DNA of 64,000 bases, from positions 9,560,501-9,624,500 of the forward strand of contig CANUEZ040000113.1 in NCBI GenBank assembly GCA_948099385.1, in the 5' to 3' direction. The notes below the pieces were generated by a model. That model saw only the letters and a list, made by a program, of their open reading frames with translations, was not told where the DNA came from and did not search any database. This DNA comes from Fasciola hepatica. Its lineage: Eukaryota; Platyhelminthes; Trematoda; Plagiorchiida; Fasciolidae. Shown in pieces: positions 36,171 to 48,265 of the stretch. The translations under genes were made by a program, and so were the position numbers. Each line of letters begins with the position of its first letter. Positions within the stretch are counted from its first letter, which is position 1.

Positions 36171-37156
36171 TGGTAGTGTTCTATACTATTGGTTAAGCTC
36201 GCCAGAGATCACGAGTCTTTAGGATCTATTTTCCTACTTCGCTATAATGACTAGAACCCTCGAGTTGGTGTGCACACTTAATGTCACTATAATAACAGTG
36301 GATCACACTGAACCGCAATAAATTCTAGAAAGAATCTTATACTCTTTCTGAACGCTTACAATGCAAAACAAACGAGACAGTCTGTTTTTGTGCCGAGTTA
36401 ACCTCGGCATGGCAGACAGAAGCGGTTATCCCAAATAGCTGCGATATTACCTTCAATGAGCTTAAGACCAGAGATGTCCCACTTCTATGCCCCCAACAAT
36501 GCAAGACCTCAAACCGCAATTCTTTTGCACATCCAGTTTCTATGGACATACTTTCATACAGTTGTGCCGGCAAACAGGTCCGTAGTCTTGCTTCAGAAAA
36601 ACTGTCTCATTGTAGACCGTTTATTAGGGTAGGTACAGTTCGTGTTGATCCTACCCCAGAGTACCGCACGTTCGTGCTCTGAAACATGCAAAAACGTAAC
36701 TTTACTTGTACTGAAAATGTTCAGCGTCGATATACCAAGAAACTGTTTGGGCTATCTACAAACTTAGATTACAGATAACGCCGTATGCCCCGGCAGCTTG
36801 TCACTCTGTGGCTCAGAAGAATAAGACTCAGCCTTGCATTTGCATTCGATTTGCTTCACGAGCAAGCTCGATCTTCTGGTCAAGTAAGCTTCGGGGCAGA
36901 CGCATGATACCAAAGTCGCCGTGGAGAGTATCATACAACGACCCACGAAACACAAGTGTCCTTGAGGGGAAACTTCTTCCTCCTCAAAAGTGCGGCTTTG
37001 TGGAGCCAACCATCGGCGGACGTTCGTATCCCCGATTCCCCTACAAAACTTACGTCCAGGTTACACAAAACACTGGGTGCCCAAGAAGCAACCTCTCATT
37101 TAAATCCATGAACGACCATTGCTGGAGCCTACGGGAAAGTGCCAGGCCTTAGTGTG
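36171..37156. repeat. Unknown 986-bp repeat unit, copy 2
   Basis: Same length and orientation as 11747-12732, with about a dozen substitutions and no indels. One difference falls in the open minus-strand frame at 36834-36983 and would change Ile to Met. The flanks differ from copy 1 on both sides. Like copy 1, it lies on the 5' side of a minus-strand CR1-like ORF1. Confidence 0.8.
36451..36550 (-). other. Exon-like 100-bp block, second locus
   Basis: Identical base for base to 12027-12126 and 4734-4833, with the same flanking AG and GTAATA on the minus strand. Confidence 0.45.
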
Positions 37157-38635
37157 CATCATCAATAATTGGTAGCATGTACCTCACCATCCGTCCCATT
37201 TTATCGTAGGCCGTACTTAAGTAGAGGCTCACCGGTTTACGATGCCCTTAGTCTAACCGGTACTAATTTGATTGAGGCTGGTGCCACTAAGGTCGTCTTT
37301 GAATATACATAACGCCATTGGCCGCACGAATGCCGATTCTAGAGCATTCCAAGCACTATAAACTCAGTCTGCCTTTTTGCCTCCCCTTCCTAGTGTCACG
37401 CATCTCAGACCCTTTAACCTCCAACCAGCCCCACCTGATCGAATCACTAGGCGTAGACCGCTCAACTATTATCTTTTCATCACTAAACCCGAGTGGTATG
37501 CCCTACCGAAAGCGTATTATCTACTCATACCATGCCATCGCGTCTTCCGATGATGGGCGACTACAGGGCCACATACATTTATTGCCCATAGTACCAACTT
37601 TCTCTATGTTATCGTCAATCGTCAATGCAAGTGGTGCTAACGGTGACTGGCTGACGTAAATTTAAAGCTATCTGACCTTGTTCTTTCAGAAGCGGGGGGC
37701 CCATCACAAATTCCTGGTGGGCAGAAAACGCCCTGTGTGTTTACTCCTCAGATATCTCTCCATAGATTTACGGTGCGACACTTAGAGTGGAGAGTGTCAC
37801 CTGGTCTAGATTTCTTGCAACAGATGGAAAACAGTAAGCTCTAGTGTGGTTGGCCCCATAGGATACGTACAAATAAAAGCCGCCAAGGAGAAAAAGGAAT
37901 TCCCGCGCCCAAAATGTGCATACTTCTCCCTCCCCTGATTTGAAAAATACCGAACAAAAGGCATTCTGGCCGCGAATGTATGGTATTCAAGGTCTACATT
38001 CCCTTTGAAAAAACAAATCCGCCATTACACCCCCGAGCTGATCTTGCGTATGAGAAGCCTTAAAAATGAGCCCTTGGTTCTTCCACCTGAACCTGTGCAC
38101 GGCGACCGTTCGCCGATCAGGCCATTCACAAGTACACCTACCTCAACTTTCTGAGGTAAAACTCCGCCAGTTCCTCATACTTTTCTGGATTAGTTTTCCG
38201 AAGCCAAATTCGGTCGGCGACACTTCTCCAAAGCTTCAAAACTTGTGAAACCCACTCAATTTGCAGGCTTTCTTTAATGCAGAGACCATTTATCATCATC
38301 ACCCGGCTGCGTAAGATATGTGATTGATAACTCTCTTCCCACAAACTATCGTCTACATCCGATTCTTCTCTAATATATTTCCGGATGTTACAGCAGAAAT
38401 AGTTTTCTGCCCAAAACTACATGTGGACTACCTAGTTTCTCATGCATCTGGTTCGCTTCATCTGAGCCCACGTAAGATACAAGCACAATCGCCCATGCAT
38501 AAACCTCCGACTTTATCTGTCCAACATCCTCAGAATGCGCTCTACTTATCTTGGTTTCGCCGTCGTTCTAACCCGAAACGTCTCTTTTACTCCTCCCCAC
38601 TCGCAGATGCATAAGTACTATCACCCTTTCGGGCT
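37157..38635. other. Unassigned sequence
   Basis: Open frames up to 113 codons (37318-37659, plus) have no recognised motif. No repeat relationship to other parts of the window was seen. Confidence 0.35.
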
Positions 38636-38880
38636 TGCAGCGAAAAAGCTGATGCGATGTGACTGCATATGCTTTTATTCCTAAATTGAATGATCAGACC
38701 ATCACACTTAGGGTCCATGCGAGCGTGTGCTTGCGTCCGTAGGGTCAGCTGAGTGCGGATTGATAGTCATGCGAAGCAAACGGGAGCGGAATGTATAGCC
38801 GGGCTGAGAAAAATTCAAATGGGTGAACGTCCGAACCGAGGCGTAAAAATCACTACAGGCCCTACTGTGCCCCCCTTTCA
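38636..38880 (-). repeat. Gypsy-A 3' LTR-like end
   Basis: It aligns with 42918-43115, with shared strings such as TGTGACTGC, TTTATTCC, GAATGATCA and CAAACGGGAG. The outer limit was placed at a TG; the inner limit is uncertain. Confidence 0.55.
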
Positions 38881-39079
38881 GAGCGTCGGACAAGAGTGTA
38901 TAGATGCTCGTGGAAACGAATTGACGGGAGTTGGAAACGTGCAGCCTTGACAATCCTGAGGCCAGAGCGGGCTGGAAGAAGAGGGTTCCTCTCACTCTCT
39001 TGCGGAGTACCCATTTCGTTAGAAACATGAGAACTAGCCTCACTAAAAACAGAAGTAAAAGTTTTCATGGAGGGAACTG

Positions 39080-42000
39080 AAGTTTTACAGTCCGAATCAG
39101 GGTTTGCTACTTCGAGGCGATCAATACTGACAGTGTCTGGCAGACCAGCCTTATCAACGACAAAAGTTTTCTTTACGGGTCTGTGTATGCTGGGTGCGAC
39201 GGGGATTTAGCAGCCCCACAACGGAGAAAAACTTGACAGCAAGTAGTTAAGTCTTTGGAAGTGTAACCGGGACGAATGGAGAGCCAAGTTGAAAGCGAAC
39301 TGAGTGATCTAAAGTACAGTTGTTATTGTCAAACAAAATTTGAAAGGTCGATAACGTCAGGACCGCGTCGAAGAAAACTCACCGGGCAATTGTAGGGATG
39401 TGTCAAACACCAAATCAGAGAGACAAAACCCAAAACCTTCCTTTTGGGCAGTGCTCGTGGAAAACATGGCCAACGGAATGGTTTTCATCCACTTAACAGA
39501 ATGTGAGGTGGAGGCAACAGAAGCTTTCACTTGTCTGTGAAAGTGTTCCACTTATCCATTGATAGGCGGGCAACATTCCGTAATATGAATATGTTGGGAC
39601 CCGAGGACAAAAGTAAAAGCACGGAAGAGTTTGGACTGAAATCGTGCACCTCTATCCTTGGTGATCGTAGATGGAACACTAAACGTAGAAATCCAGTGGT
39701 GTAGAAATATTTTTTAAATTGTTCCACCAGAGGTGTCAGGCATGGAGACTGCTAAATTCCAACACGTAAAAAGATCTTCACCTGTGAGGAGGAAACGGTG
39801 TCCGTAGGCCACTGATAAGGGACCAACAATATATAAGTGGACATGAGAAAAACGTGAATGGTCTATGGGTATTCGGACGGGGGAGGTAGGTACAAGCCGA
39901 CGAACCTTGCTTCGTTGACAGGGTGTGCACTTTCTCGACCAAACACGAAAATATCTGTTCGAATTCGGCCAAACATAGCTATGGGGAACAAGTCTGGTGG
40001 AGGCGCCTATTCCAGGGTGGGATATGCAGAGTAAATGCCTAGAAACCAAGCGAAGAAGGGAACAGGGGACATAGTAGTTGCTCTCGCCAGGGTAGATATC
40101 ACATACAACTGTACCATTTCCTTTATATAGGGGTAAGTCTTTCAACATCAGGGAGGACGATGAGCTGTAGCTCTGTAATTCCTGGCCATTCTTGTCACCC
40201 TGTGTTGTCTTGGACCAACAAAATGCCCTTGAGTCGGTTGGTGGGTGGGCACCTGAGAGAGAGAGAGGGAGTGAGTCATATGATTGCTGGATAACTGTAT
40301 ACCTTATATCAGTGGTATATTTGGAAATCTAGTCAAGGTGTCTAACTTCCTAGAGCAAATAACGGTTGTTGCTTGAGTCCGGTGCACAGGTCAAAGGCTT
40401 ACGATCGGTGTGGACAACAAAGTTTCTTCCTTCCAAAGTATGTCGGAAGTGTTTTTTGCAAGGTATAATGCAAGCCATTCACTACTAAGAGTTCTGTGGA
40501 GAACCTGTGGCCGTTGCAGTTTTTGAGAGAAAAATTACAAAGGCTGCCTGCCCTTCCCCCGCCCCGGGAACAATCTGTAGTAATTAGATGCCAACGGCCA
40601 TTTAGGAGGCGTCTGTCCGCAATACGGGATTAATTTTGTCATCATTGCTTAAGTGTGCCAGTGTGGGAAGGTTAGGCAACCCTTGTTTGGCTTCTTGGAA
40701 TGCTGACAGCCTGGGAAATCATTGAGAATTGGTGCAGCTCTATCTTCATGATCCCCTCACCTTCTGTTACGAATAGAAAGTAGTGGTTGACAATGCCCAG
40801 GAAAAGACGAAAACTGTTGAATGATTGTGGTTCCGGACAGTCCTGGATAGCATTCACCTTGTTTGGGAGTGGCCGGATACCTTCACCATCAAAGTGATGG
40901 CCAAGGAACCCAACAGACCTGGCATCGAGGACACACTTAGAGACATTGGCTGAGGTGCCATAATCTCGAAAATGTTGCGATAACTGGGGCAAGTGTTCAC
41001 AATTTCGGTTTTCACCCGTACTGGTAACGAAGACGTCGTCAATATCGACGAAAGCAAAGTCCAGTCTGCGGAGAACCTGATACATGAACCTCTGGAATGT
41101 TTGAGCGACGTTGCGCAAGCTGAAAGACATACGCAAGAATTCACACAGCCCAAATAGTGTTGTGATTGCGGTCTTGGGAACATCTTCAGGCACTACGGGA
41201 ATGTGGTAATACGCCTTTACCAGATCAGGTTTGGAGAAGACCCATTTGCCGAAAAACCGTTGGAGAAGTAGTGCATGTGTGAAATTGGGTAACTATCGGG
41301 TACCGTGGCATTGTCAAAGGCGCAGTGACCATCACACTGGCGCCAGTCTCCGTTTTGCTTTGGAGCTGGATGGAGCGGGGGGAGGGCTGAGGACTGCTTG
41401 ATGGGCGAATTATCCCGAAGTTTAGTATATGTTAGAATTCTTCTTTTGTTACCGATAGGCGCCCAGGTAATAAACGACCAGGATGGGTTTATATCGGTGG
41501 ACGTTTGGTAACAACGTGATGTTGGGCGCTGTGTGGTGCTTGTAAGGGGGTGTTTGTAATTGAGTGACTGCCGAAAAATTGTCAAAAATGGAGGAAAACG
41601 GACAGCTCACTGTCATGGGACGTATCCTGAGGAAGTTGGTGGAGTTACTTGTGCCGGACGTTTCAGTAGACGAATTCCTGACCAACAGAACACACTTTCT
41701 CATATAAACCACAGAGGGGGGCGCAGAAAGGAAATCAACTCCAAGAATAGGGTAATTAACCTCAGCAATCGCGAACATCCAAGGGAACTCTCAGCTTAAA
41801 CCCAGGCCGAGTGAAAGTAGCCCTCGACAGTATGTCTCAATCTGGGAGCTGCTGGCTGCTTGCAAAGTGAGAGTAGTGTGGCAGATTATGTTCGTCAGAG
41901 GAATCCGGGATGACACTGATCTCAGTACCTTTATCGAGCAAAAACCGCATTCCAGAAGGCTGATCGAAAGCGCAGGAAAGGAGACCAGTTTCATAGCCAG
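39080..42000 (-). pseudogene. Gypsy-A pol: protease, RT, RNase H, integrase
   Basis: Protease at about 41995-41700: FLLDKGTEISVIP, where the catalytic D-T-G reads D-K-G, followed by VNYPILGVDFL. Reverse transcriptase at 41585-40672: [47 protein letters not shown], then FVDIDD in place of the usual YIDD. RNase H remnant at about 40500-40290 (SSEWLALYLAK). Integrase at 40148-39357, with PCQRSKVRR, HVHLYIVGPL and, after frame breaks, the end of the core (HFHRQVKAS, LPGEF). An SH3-like tail at about 39190-39080 reads HRPVKKTFVVDKAG and VSIDRLEVA. Frames change many times, so it is not functional. Confidence 0.75.
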
Positions 42001-42022
42001 TGGCTGCGGCCGCCATCGCTGA

Positions 42023-42585
42023 CTAACCGTCTAGCTTATCGAATTTGCTGCCTAAAAAGCACACGGTGACTGACAACGACGAGCTTGCTCCCCAAAACGT
42101 AGATGGACCAGCGGTATAATAGTCGAGGCAAAGCGGCAGAGCTATTGCAACTGGATTTTGAGCCGGACACGGAACAGCGGCTAGTGACATGGTGGAGATC
42201 AGCTTCCATCCGGGAAGTAGGGCTGGCAATTTAGTCTCACAGATCGAAGGTACAATCGGAAGCCGATGTTTGCGACGTCGTAGGGGTAGGCACGTTAGAG
42301 TAGTTCGCTTCCAGGAGTCTGTCGTCGGTGGCTGCTAGTGCCCTTATAGCAACCTCTGGGTTGAAGGACGCGAGAATTTCTTTGGTCGACGGAGGAAGTT
42401 GTTTCAACCAAGGATGTTTTCGGAGAGGATCTTTCATTTTATGTGACCTCAACAAAGGCTTCATGTGTCGTAGAAGTAGTGAGGGCTTGCGACTGCCGGG
42501 GGAACGATTTGTGCACAAAGTTTCGATGCGATATCAATCAGACCATCCAATCGGCTGGGTTATGGCGTGCCTGATTGGGTCGTAG
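42023..42585 (-). pseudogene. Gypsy-A gag remnant
   Basis: The minus-strand frame reads RSPGSRKPSLLLRHMKPLL and LRKHPWLKQLPPSTKEILASF, the layout of the Gypsy gag segment with a P-S-x-L-L-R-x-M repeat followed by a leucine- and proline-containing stretch. The N-terminal part towards 42700 is more decayed. No zinc knuckle could be confirmed. Confidence 0.55.
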
Positions 42586-42917
42586 GGATTGTTTGGTAGG
42601 GTTTCATTGGCAAGATCACCGGCTCCTTCCGCAACTTCGGCAGGAAGGCCTTGGATAAGTTATGAATACATTGTAGACTGACGAAGCACACGGTTGAGGT
42701 AGAAAATCGCCTCTATCTGCGCGAACCACGGGTGGGGATTCGAAACACAAAGCGGAGGTAGTTTCGCGGTGACTGAGGAGTGTAGTGAGTTGTGATTGAT
42801 TTCAGCAGCAGTAAAATCCAGGTCGGATGACAAAGGTGAACAAAATGTAGTAGTATGATCTGTGAACGATGGATGGAGCGCTCAATAAGCAGAAGCAGAA
42901 ACGCCGACTTACCAGTT

Positions 42918-43320
42918 TGTGGTGAAAAGGCTAGTGCGGTGTGACTGCTGAAGCGTTTATTCCAAACGTGAATGATCAAACCATCGCACGTAAGGTCCGT
43001 ACGTGCATGCAAACGGGAGTGGACTATGCAACCGGGCTAAGAAATAATTCAAATCTGTAAAATTTCGTGCTCCGGAGTAAAAAATAGTACAGGCTCTGCA
43101 GGCTTTTCCGGAATCCACTACATTTAAGCAAGGCTTGTTCCCATATATTGCTATAGCCTCGGCTTCTCGGCTGGTGACAGGTTCACGCAACACTCGGCAA
43201 CACTTAGGTGAAGAGAACCAGGAACACCGGAGCTGAAGCTGGACAACTTGCATATTGGAGGAATGCAAGAGCTTGCGGACAATGAACATGGGCGTAGTGA
43301 GAGGCGCCATCAAACTTGAT
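42918..43320 (-). repeat. Gypsy-A 5' LTR-like end
   Basis: The first 200 bases match the left end (38636). The rest, to about 43320, has no clear partner, so the outer limit is approximate. Confidence 0.5.
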
Positions 43321-43599
43321 AATCGTTCGGACGAATAAATTTATTATTTTAAGATTCCATCACGTTGCTGCGGTCAGTGACGCGGCAACAGAACAAGACG
43401 GGTATAAACCGATCATATCGGTCAATCAAAGGCCATGGATCACAAAAGAGGTAGTGCGTTTATCAAAAGCTTCCTGCAATGGACCTAAAACGGTATGTGG
43501 ATTCGTCAGTGGAGCATAGCGTGACCTGGAGCTGAAGAGAACAGTACAGGCCATCATCTACGGATTAGTTTACCAGCTAGATCCACCGGACCGATCAAA

Positions 43600-44735
43600 T
43601 GGGGATAGAGCACTAAAATAAACCGTGTTGGCTACGACCGTCGGAAAGAGCATGCAAGTTTGTCATGTGCTCCATCTCAGAAGAACTTGCAACCGAAATG
43701 ACGCCCTGTTTCAAACCGTTTCTTGCTTCATGCATAAACCCTTGAAAGGTTTAGGGTGCACTGCCGAACCCAAACTTCATGTGCAAAAACTGGAATATTC
43801 CGGATAGGGTTGGGACAGCGGCTTTGGAGACCTGAGTCTCTGGTGCCAGGATTTGATGGCAGGCCGTAACTGGGTCGATGATACTGAAAGCAGAAAATCG
43901 GATAGGAAGGAGGTTAGATCTCGAACAGTTGGAAAGGGTTACTCATCTACCACCGTAGCTGAGACGAAAACCCTCAAGTCGCCACAGGGAATCTAGTAGC
44001 ATTAGGCTTAGGAGCCATGTGAAGAAATGAACCCCAAGGGCCACCGGAGGGGCTTATTATGCCTAGTTCCAGCGTGTGTTCGAATTCAGCCTGCTCTACT
44101 GGGAGCTTGTCTGGTGCCAAGCGATGGGGTCGGCTAAATGCTGGGGGTCCTCTAGCGACTACCTGGTAGATGACATCAGTGGCCACCGTGCAAATAGGTC
44201 CCGAGGGCCTTGGAATTGCCGGGGAATCTGAAAGGAGTTGCGCGTAGGGACGTCCTGCCTGGGGTTCGATGTGTCGTAGAGTGCTTTGATCCAGGGAGGA
44301 ATGCGAACCGATTACGAAAGGGTATTTCGGTCGGTCGACCATTCTCCGCCATCCGGTGTCAGCCAGGACGTAGAAATAGTCAAGGAAAGCGACATATAGT
44401 TTGGGATAAGGGACATCACCTGCTGCAAACACCCAGCGGAAGGTGGGAAGCAGGCCCAGTTTTAGCTCAAAGGACTCACCGCCGTAAGCAAACGTAGTGG
44501 AGCCGATGGCGGCAAGTATTTGTCAGGTAGATCAAAAGGCTACATCACCTGTTTCTTTTAGAATGACACTAACTGCTGGACCCGTGTCCGCTTGGAATGG
44601 GTCAGTGAAAACTAGGCCTAGAACATGCACCATACGACTGTTGTTATGGCTACTGACTGCGTTGGTCTTTGGAATGAGTCGGGATATTAGTTTCCCTAGT
44701 TGACACCTGGCAAGGCTCAACCGGCCCCGCAGCAC
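43600..44735 (-). pseudogene. Gypsy-B protease and reverse-transcriptase N-terminal part
   Basis: The protease begins at about 44620 with FQADTGPAVSVI, which keeps the D-T-G triad, and continues with FAAGDVPYPKLYVAFL. The RT lead region reads APDKLPVEQAEFEHTLELGI and ISPSGGPWGSFLHMAPKP (44130-43990). Further RT pieces at 43980-43620, in changing frames, correspond to the DLVRAYHQIP and FLRMPFG parts of Gypsy enzymes. The YIDD box was not found, so this copy ends before it. Neighbours: BEL-1 on the high side and Gypsy-A on the low side. Confidence 0.7.
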
Positions 44736-45190
44736 CGGGCCTTATCCCTGAAAGGTTTGTGATATCGACCGCGCCCTCGTCGAGGTGGACTAAGGGGACT
44801 CCGGGGGAAGGGTTTCTGAGATGTTGACTTTGGTCAGAGTGGTGATGAGGTTTCTGGTCTCTACAGTGAGATCGGCTAGGATTGTGAAAACGTCTGAAAG
44901 CCCGCTCTAAGGCAGCTATCAGGGCGTCCCCAGTGAGTTTTCCTAAACTGGGATCTGCGATTGGGCTACTTCAGGTTGTTAGGGCAGCAACTTAAGAATA
45001 GTAGAGTACCGTAATTTTTTCCGCTATTTCGCTGCTACAGCGAGGCCAAGGTGACTAGAAACCTCGGGTAGTGCTCCAGTGTTAGTCAGTAATGGCTGTG
45101 CCCACGACTTCTTAGGGAGCTTTCCCGTCAAATCAGTCCCACCAGTTGGTGCATTTCTCTGAGTCGTTCAGAGGGCATTCCAGTACCTAA
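44736..45190 (-). pseudogene. Gypsy-B gag, C-terminal part
   Basis: Immediately inside the BEL-1 junction the minus strand reads TGMPSERLREMHQLVGLI and then a stop. It continues the frame that ends in QAAALG on the far side of BEL-1. The rest of the interval is decayed, with no open frame of note. Confidence 0.6.
45186..45190 (+). repeat. BEL-1 target-site duplication, left copy (CCTAA)
   Basis: Directly before the first base of the left LTR; the same five bases follow the right LTR at 51722-51726. A duplication of about five bases is usual for BEL/Pao insertions. Confidence 0.9.
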
Positions 45191-45568
45191 TGTGACACAC
45201 GTTTGAGCAATGCGTAGCAAAATTCACAACGGATCCCGAAATCAAAAGGTGGTTATCCGTGATATTCGACGATATTTGATTATTGAATGAACAATGACAC
45301 CAAAAAGATACAAACCTCAATAATGAGATCAAAAGGACTCAACAAGCGAGAAACCGAATTGTGGCGTGCGAGCAAGGAGCACATGCGTAACGCAGGCCCA
45401 GAACAAGGACATGACAAAGTAGCGCTGTGGGTGCGAACAAACAGCGATTGGTCCATAAAAACGGACAGTTCGTAAAGACAAGTCAATAGTGTTGGCAAGT
45501 GAGTGACGGTAAGAAAAACACTGAACCGCAGAGGTTTTAGGGTGATTTTCCCCCGACCGGTCGTTACA
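45191..45568 (-). repeat. BEL-1 3' LTR
   Basis: Starts TGTGAC and ends GTTACA on the plus strand, so the ends are inverted repeats of the TG...CA type. It differs from the other LTR at five of 378 positions, three of them within the first eight bases. Confidence 0.9.
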
Positions 45569-46269
45569 CCGCCCACCAAATCCTCCCGAATCCATAGCAG
45601 AGTCAATGGTTTGGTATAAAGGTAGTGATTCTTCCTACGTACCTAGACCCTGCTGTCAGTGCGAGTGCCTAATGCTTGTCGTCAGCGTTCTACTCATGGT
45701 CGCTTTTAATCCGTTGGCCACATAGACGCGGGGCTATTCTACGTCTTCCACGAGAAAAACTGACTGATGGCGGGCATGGAGGGAAACATAGATGCTGTTC
45801 TTAGAAGGGCCGTCCTGCCCTGGCTGTACTTGCTAGCTTGAGTGTGTGCGTGAATGATGTAACCACCGCTACTTCCACGTAGGCGAAAGACATTTTAGTA
45901 ACGTCAACAAAAGCAAACTGCGAACACCGCCACGTGTTTGATAGGGGTAACGGAGTATGTGTGCATGTGTCTGGATGTACAACGGAATCGCATTTGTCAC
46001 CAAATATCGTAAAAAACCTCCTGTAATGTCAACGAAAGACTTTAAGCACTGTAACGTGTTTGACGGAGACCGTGTGGTATAACGAGTACAATGTAGGTGT
46101 GTGCGTCGGGGTGTATGATGGTTCGATACGTCCGTGTGTCGGGAATGCTCACATATATGGGGTTTCTTTACCCACCTCGAAGAAGAATGCGAAATAGTCT
46201 ACTGGGCCTCAGCGTTATCAGCTTCTCCGCCCTCACTCTCGAGTAGGCTAATACTGCGTATGCCACGAG

Positions 46270-47300
46270 TTAGCGCTCCGTTCTTATCATTCCGTCAGTG
46301 CTTTTGGTGGTTTCTATAACTACTCCCAAGGACCAGGTGCTGAAATGTGCGCGTTCGTTTGCGATCATTATCACACCCCCAACCTTGAATGGTCTTGTTT
46401 TCACCAGCCACTTCTGTCGAGTCTGCAGAGCCGGTAGGTACTCCCGCAGCCAGCGTCTCCAGAAAACCTTGGCAAGATAATTCGACTGCTTCCATCCATG
46501 GACGTGGCTCCCACGAAGGTTTACGGGCCCTTGGAAACCCACGTTCGACCTTAACGTCAATAAGTCGTTCGGGGTAGGCGCCAGGTGGGTGGGGTCGCCG
46601 TTCGTTACTGGAACCAGGAGGCGGTTGTTCAGAATTCTCTCTATCTCGGTCATGACGGTGTTCAGGGTCTCGTCTTTGGGCGGCAGTTGTTCCATGATCG
46701 GCAGCAATACCCGTCTGGCGGACCGGATCATGCGTTCCCATATGCCGCCTCGGTGACTGGCCTGTGGGGGGTTGAAATGCCATCGAATGCTTCAGGCCAC
46801 GAGTCGATCCTGCAGTTCGTCCCTGTTTGCGTTCCCGCGCCAAAGCTGCAATTCCCGGCGAGCGCCCACGAAGTTCGACCCATCATCTGAGTATATATCG
46901 GCCGGTACGCCTTGTCGGTTGATAAATCTCTGCAAGGCCCGTATAAAAGAATCGATCGTCATCGAATGTGCAACTTCTAGGTGTACCGCGCGTGACTCCA
47001 TGCACGTCATGATAAACCCGTATCGCTTTTCTAATCTCCTCCTGCACCTGATCCACAAAGGCCCGAACTAGTCCAACCCGGTGTCGCTGGACAGCCACCA
47101 GCCCACAGTCACCCTGCATTCTGGTATCGGGGCCATGTGTTGTTTGCCCGCCGTGGCAATGCGTCTCCTACATTGCACATAGCGTCGGATTACGCGTTTT
47201 ACGGTCGCTTGTCCTCTCAGCAACCAAATACACTTTCGGATGATGCTCGGCACGTGACTTTCCCCGGCGTGTCACTCCACGGCGTGGACGTGTTGGTACA
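46270..47300 (-). pseudogene. BEL-1 integrase and DUF5641-like C-terminus
   Basis: The zinc-binding region lies at about 47300-47070 (VPSIIRKCIWLLRGQATVK, then YVQCRRR). The core follows with its first catalytic Asp in GLD just before a stop (FGPLWIRCRR follows), the second in YSDDGSNFVGA, and the Glu in GGIWERMIRSARR. The C-terminal part has LNTVMTEIERILNNR, GDPTHLAPTPNDLL and RQKWLVKTRPFKVG. The DDE residues are all visible, but stops at about 47275, 47068 and 46791 break the frame. The product would insert the cDNA. Confidence 0.85.
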
Positions 47301-47401
47301 TTAGTTCTACCACAGGTTGTCTCGCAGGCAGCAGTATAGGATACTTTGTGTCAAAGCTCAGGTGGGCGTTGGTCAGCCTACCATCCATTCGCAGCAGTCC
47401 A

Positions 47402-48265
47402 TCAGTGCTTCAGTTCGCCTCTTGGAGATGATATTTCTTTGCTGATTGGTCCCACTTCGTCCGCCCTCTTGAGTTCTCGGGCGGAAGCCTCTCGTTGTAT
47501 CATTCTGAAAATATCGTATTCTGCAGCTTGTAGTTCATCGAGGCTTATCGGGCCGACCCGTATCCGGCCTGAGGGGCGTAGCCCTTTCATGACTAGTAAG
47601 CTTCTCTTAAACCTGGTTAACCAAACTAGCGAACGAAGTGTCTTCATCCAGGAAGAAAACCTGACCAATCGCGATAGAATGGATGTCGCTTCGACGACGT
47701 TGGCCGCTATCACTACGCCTTTGATCTCCAGTTCTACTTCCGTAGGGGGTTTTAATTCGAACACGGGCCAGTCCTGTTTAGGCGCTTGCAGGAAGTTTGA
47801 CCCTCTAGTCCACGTGTCTAGTAGCCTGGAGTTGGTCGCACCCGGGGAGCACACATCGGCTGGATTATCGTCAGACCTGACATGCTTCCACTGGTTCATG
47901 GTTGATTCATCGTGGATAATCGTGAGTCGGTTAGCAACGAAAGTACTAAACCGGCTCCGGACATTGTTAATGTAGTAAAGTACTATCGTTGAGTCCGTCC
48001 AGAAGCTAACCGACCAAATGTAGAGATCGAAACATCTCTTCACAGCTTGCACCGCCCTGACTGCTAACACGGCTGCGCTGAGCTCAAGGCGTGGGATTGA
48101 GACCGACTTCAGTGGAGCAACGCGGGCTTTAGCAAACAGGATCCTCGTAGTGTATTGCCCATCTCCTGTGCACCATCGTCCGTACACCACAGCTCCATAA
48201 CCGACTTCGGATGCATCGGAAAAAGCGTGTAGTTCTCCCGTCCGCGTTGTATGGCCAGGAATCAA
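47402..48265 (-). pseudogene. BEL-1 RNase H
   Basis: An open stretch of 287 codons containing ELHAFSDASEVGYGAVVY, RVAPLKSVSIPRLELSAAVL, FWTDSTIVLYYINN and NPADVCSPG, the usual RNase H signature of Pao elements with Asp, Glu and Asp metal ligands in view. It is bounded by TGA codons on both sides where the polyprotein should continue. It would degrade RNA in the RNA-DNA hybrid. Confidence 0.85.

Larger units (their letters stand above)
38636..43320 (-). mobile_element. Decayed Gypsy LTR retrotransposon (Gypsy-A)
   Basis: A minus-strand element with similar sequence at both ends (about 38636-38880 and 42918-43115) enclosing gag, protease, reverse transcriptase, RNase H and integrase remnants in the order usual for Gypsy. 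The total of about 4.7 kb is compact for the family, consistent with internal deletions. The ends differ at roughly one base in four, so the insertion is old. No target duplication could be read. Confidence 0.75.
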
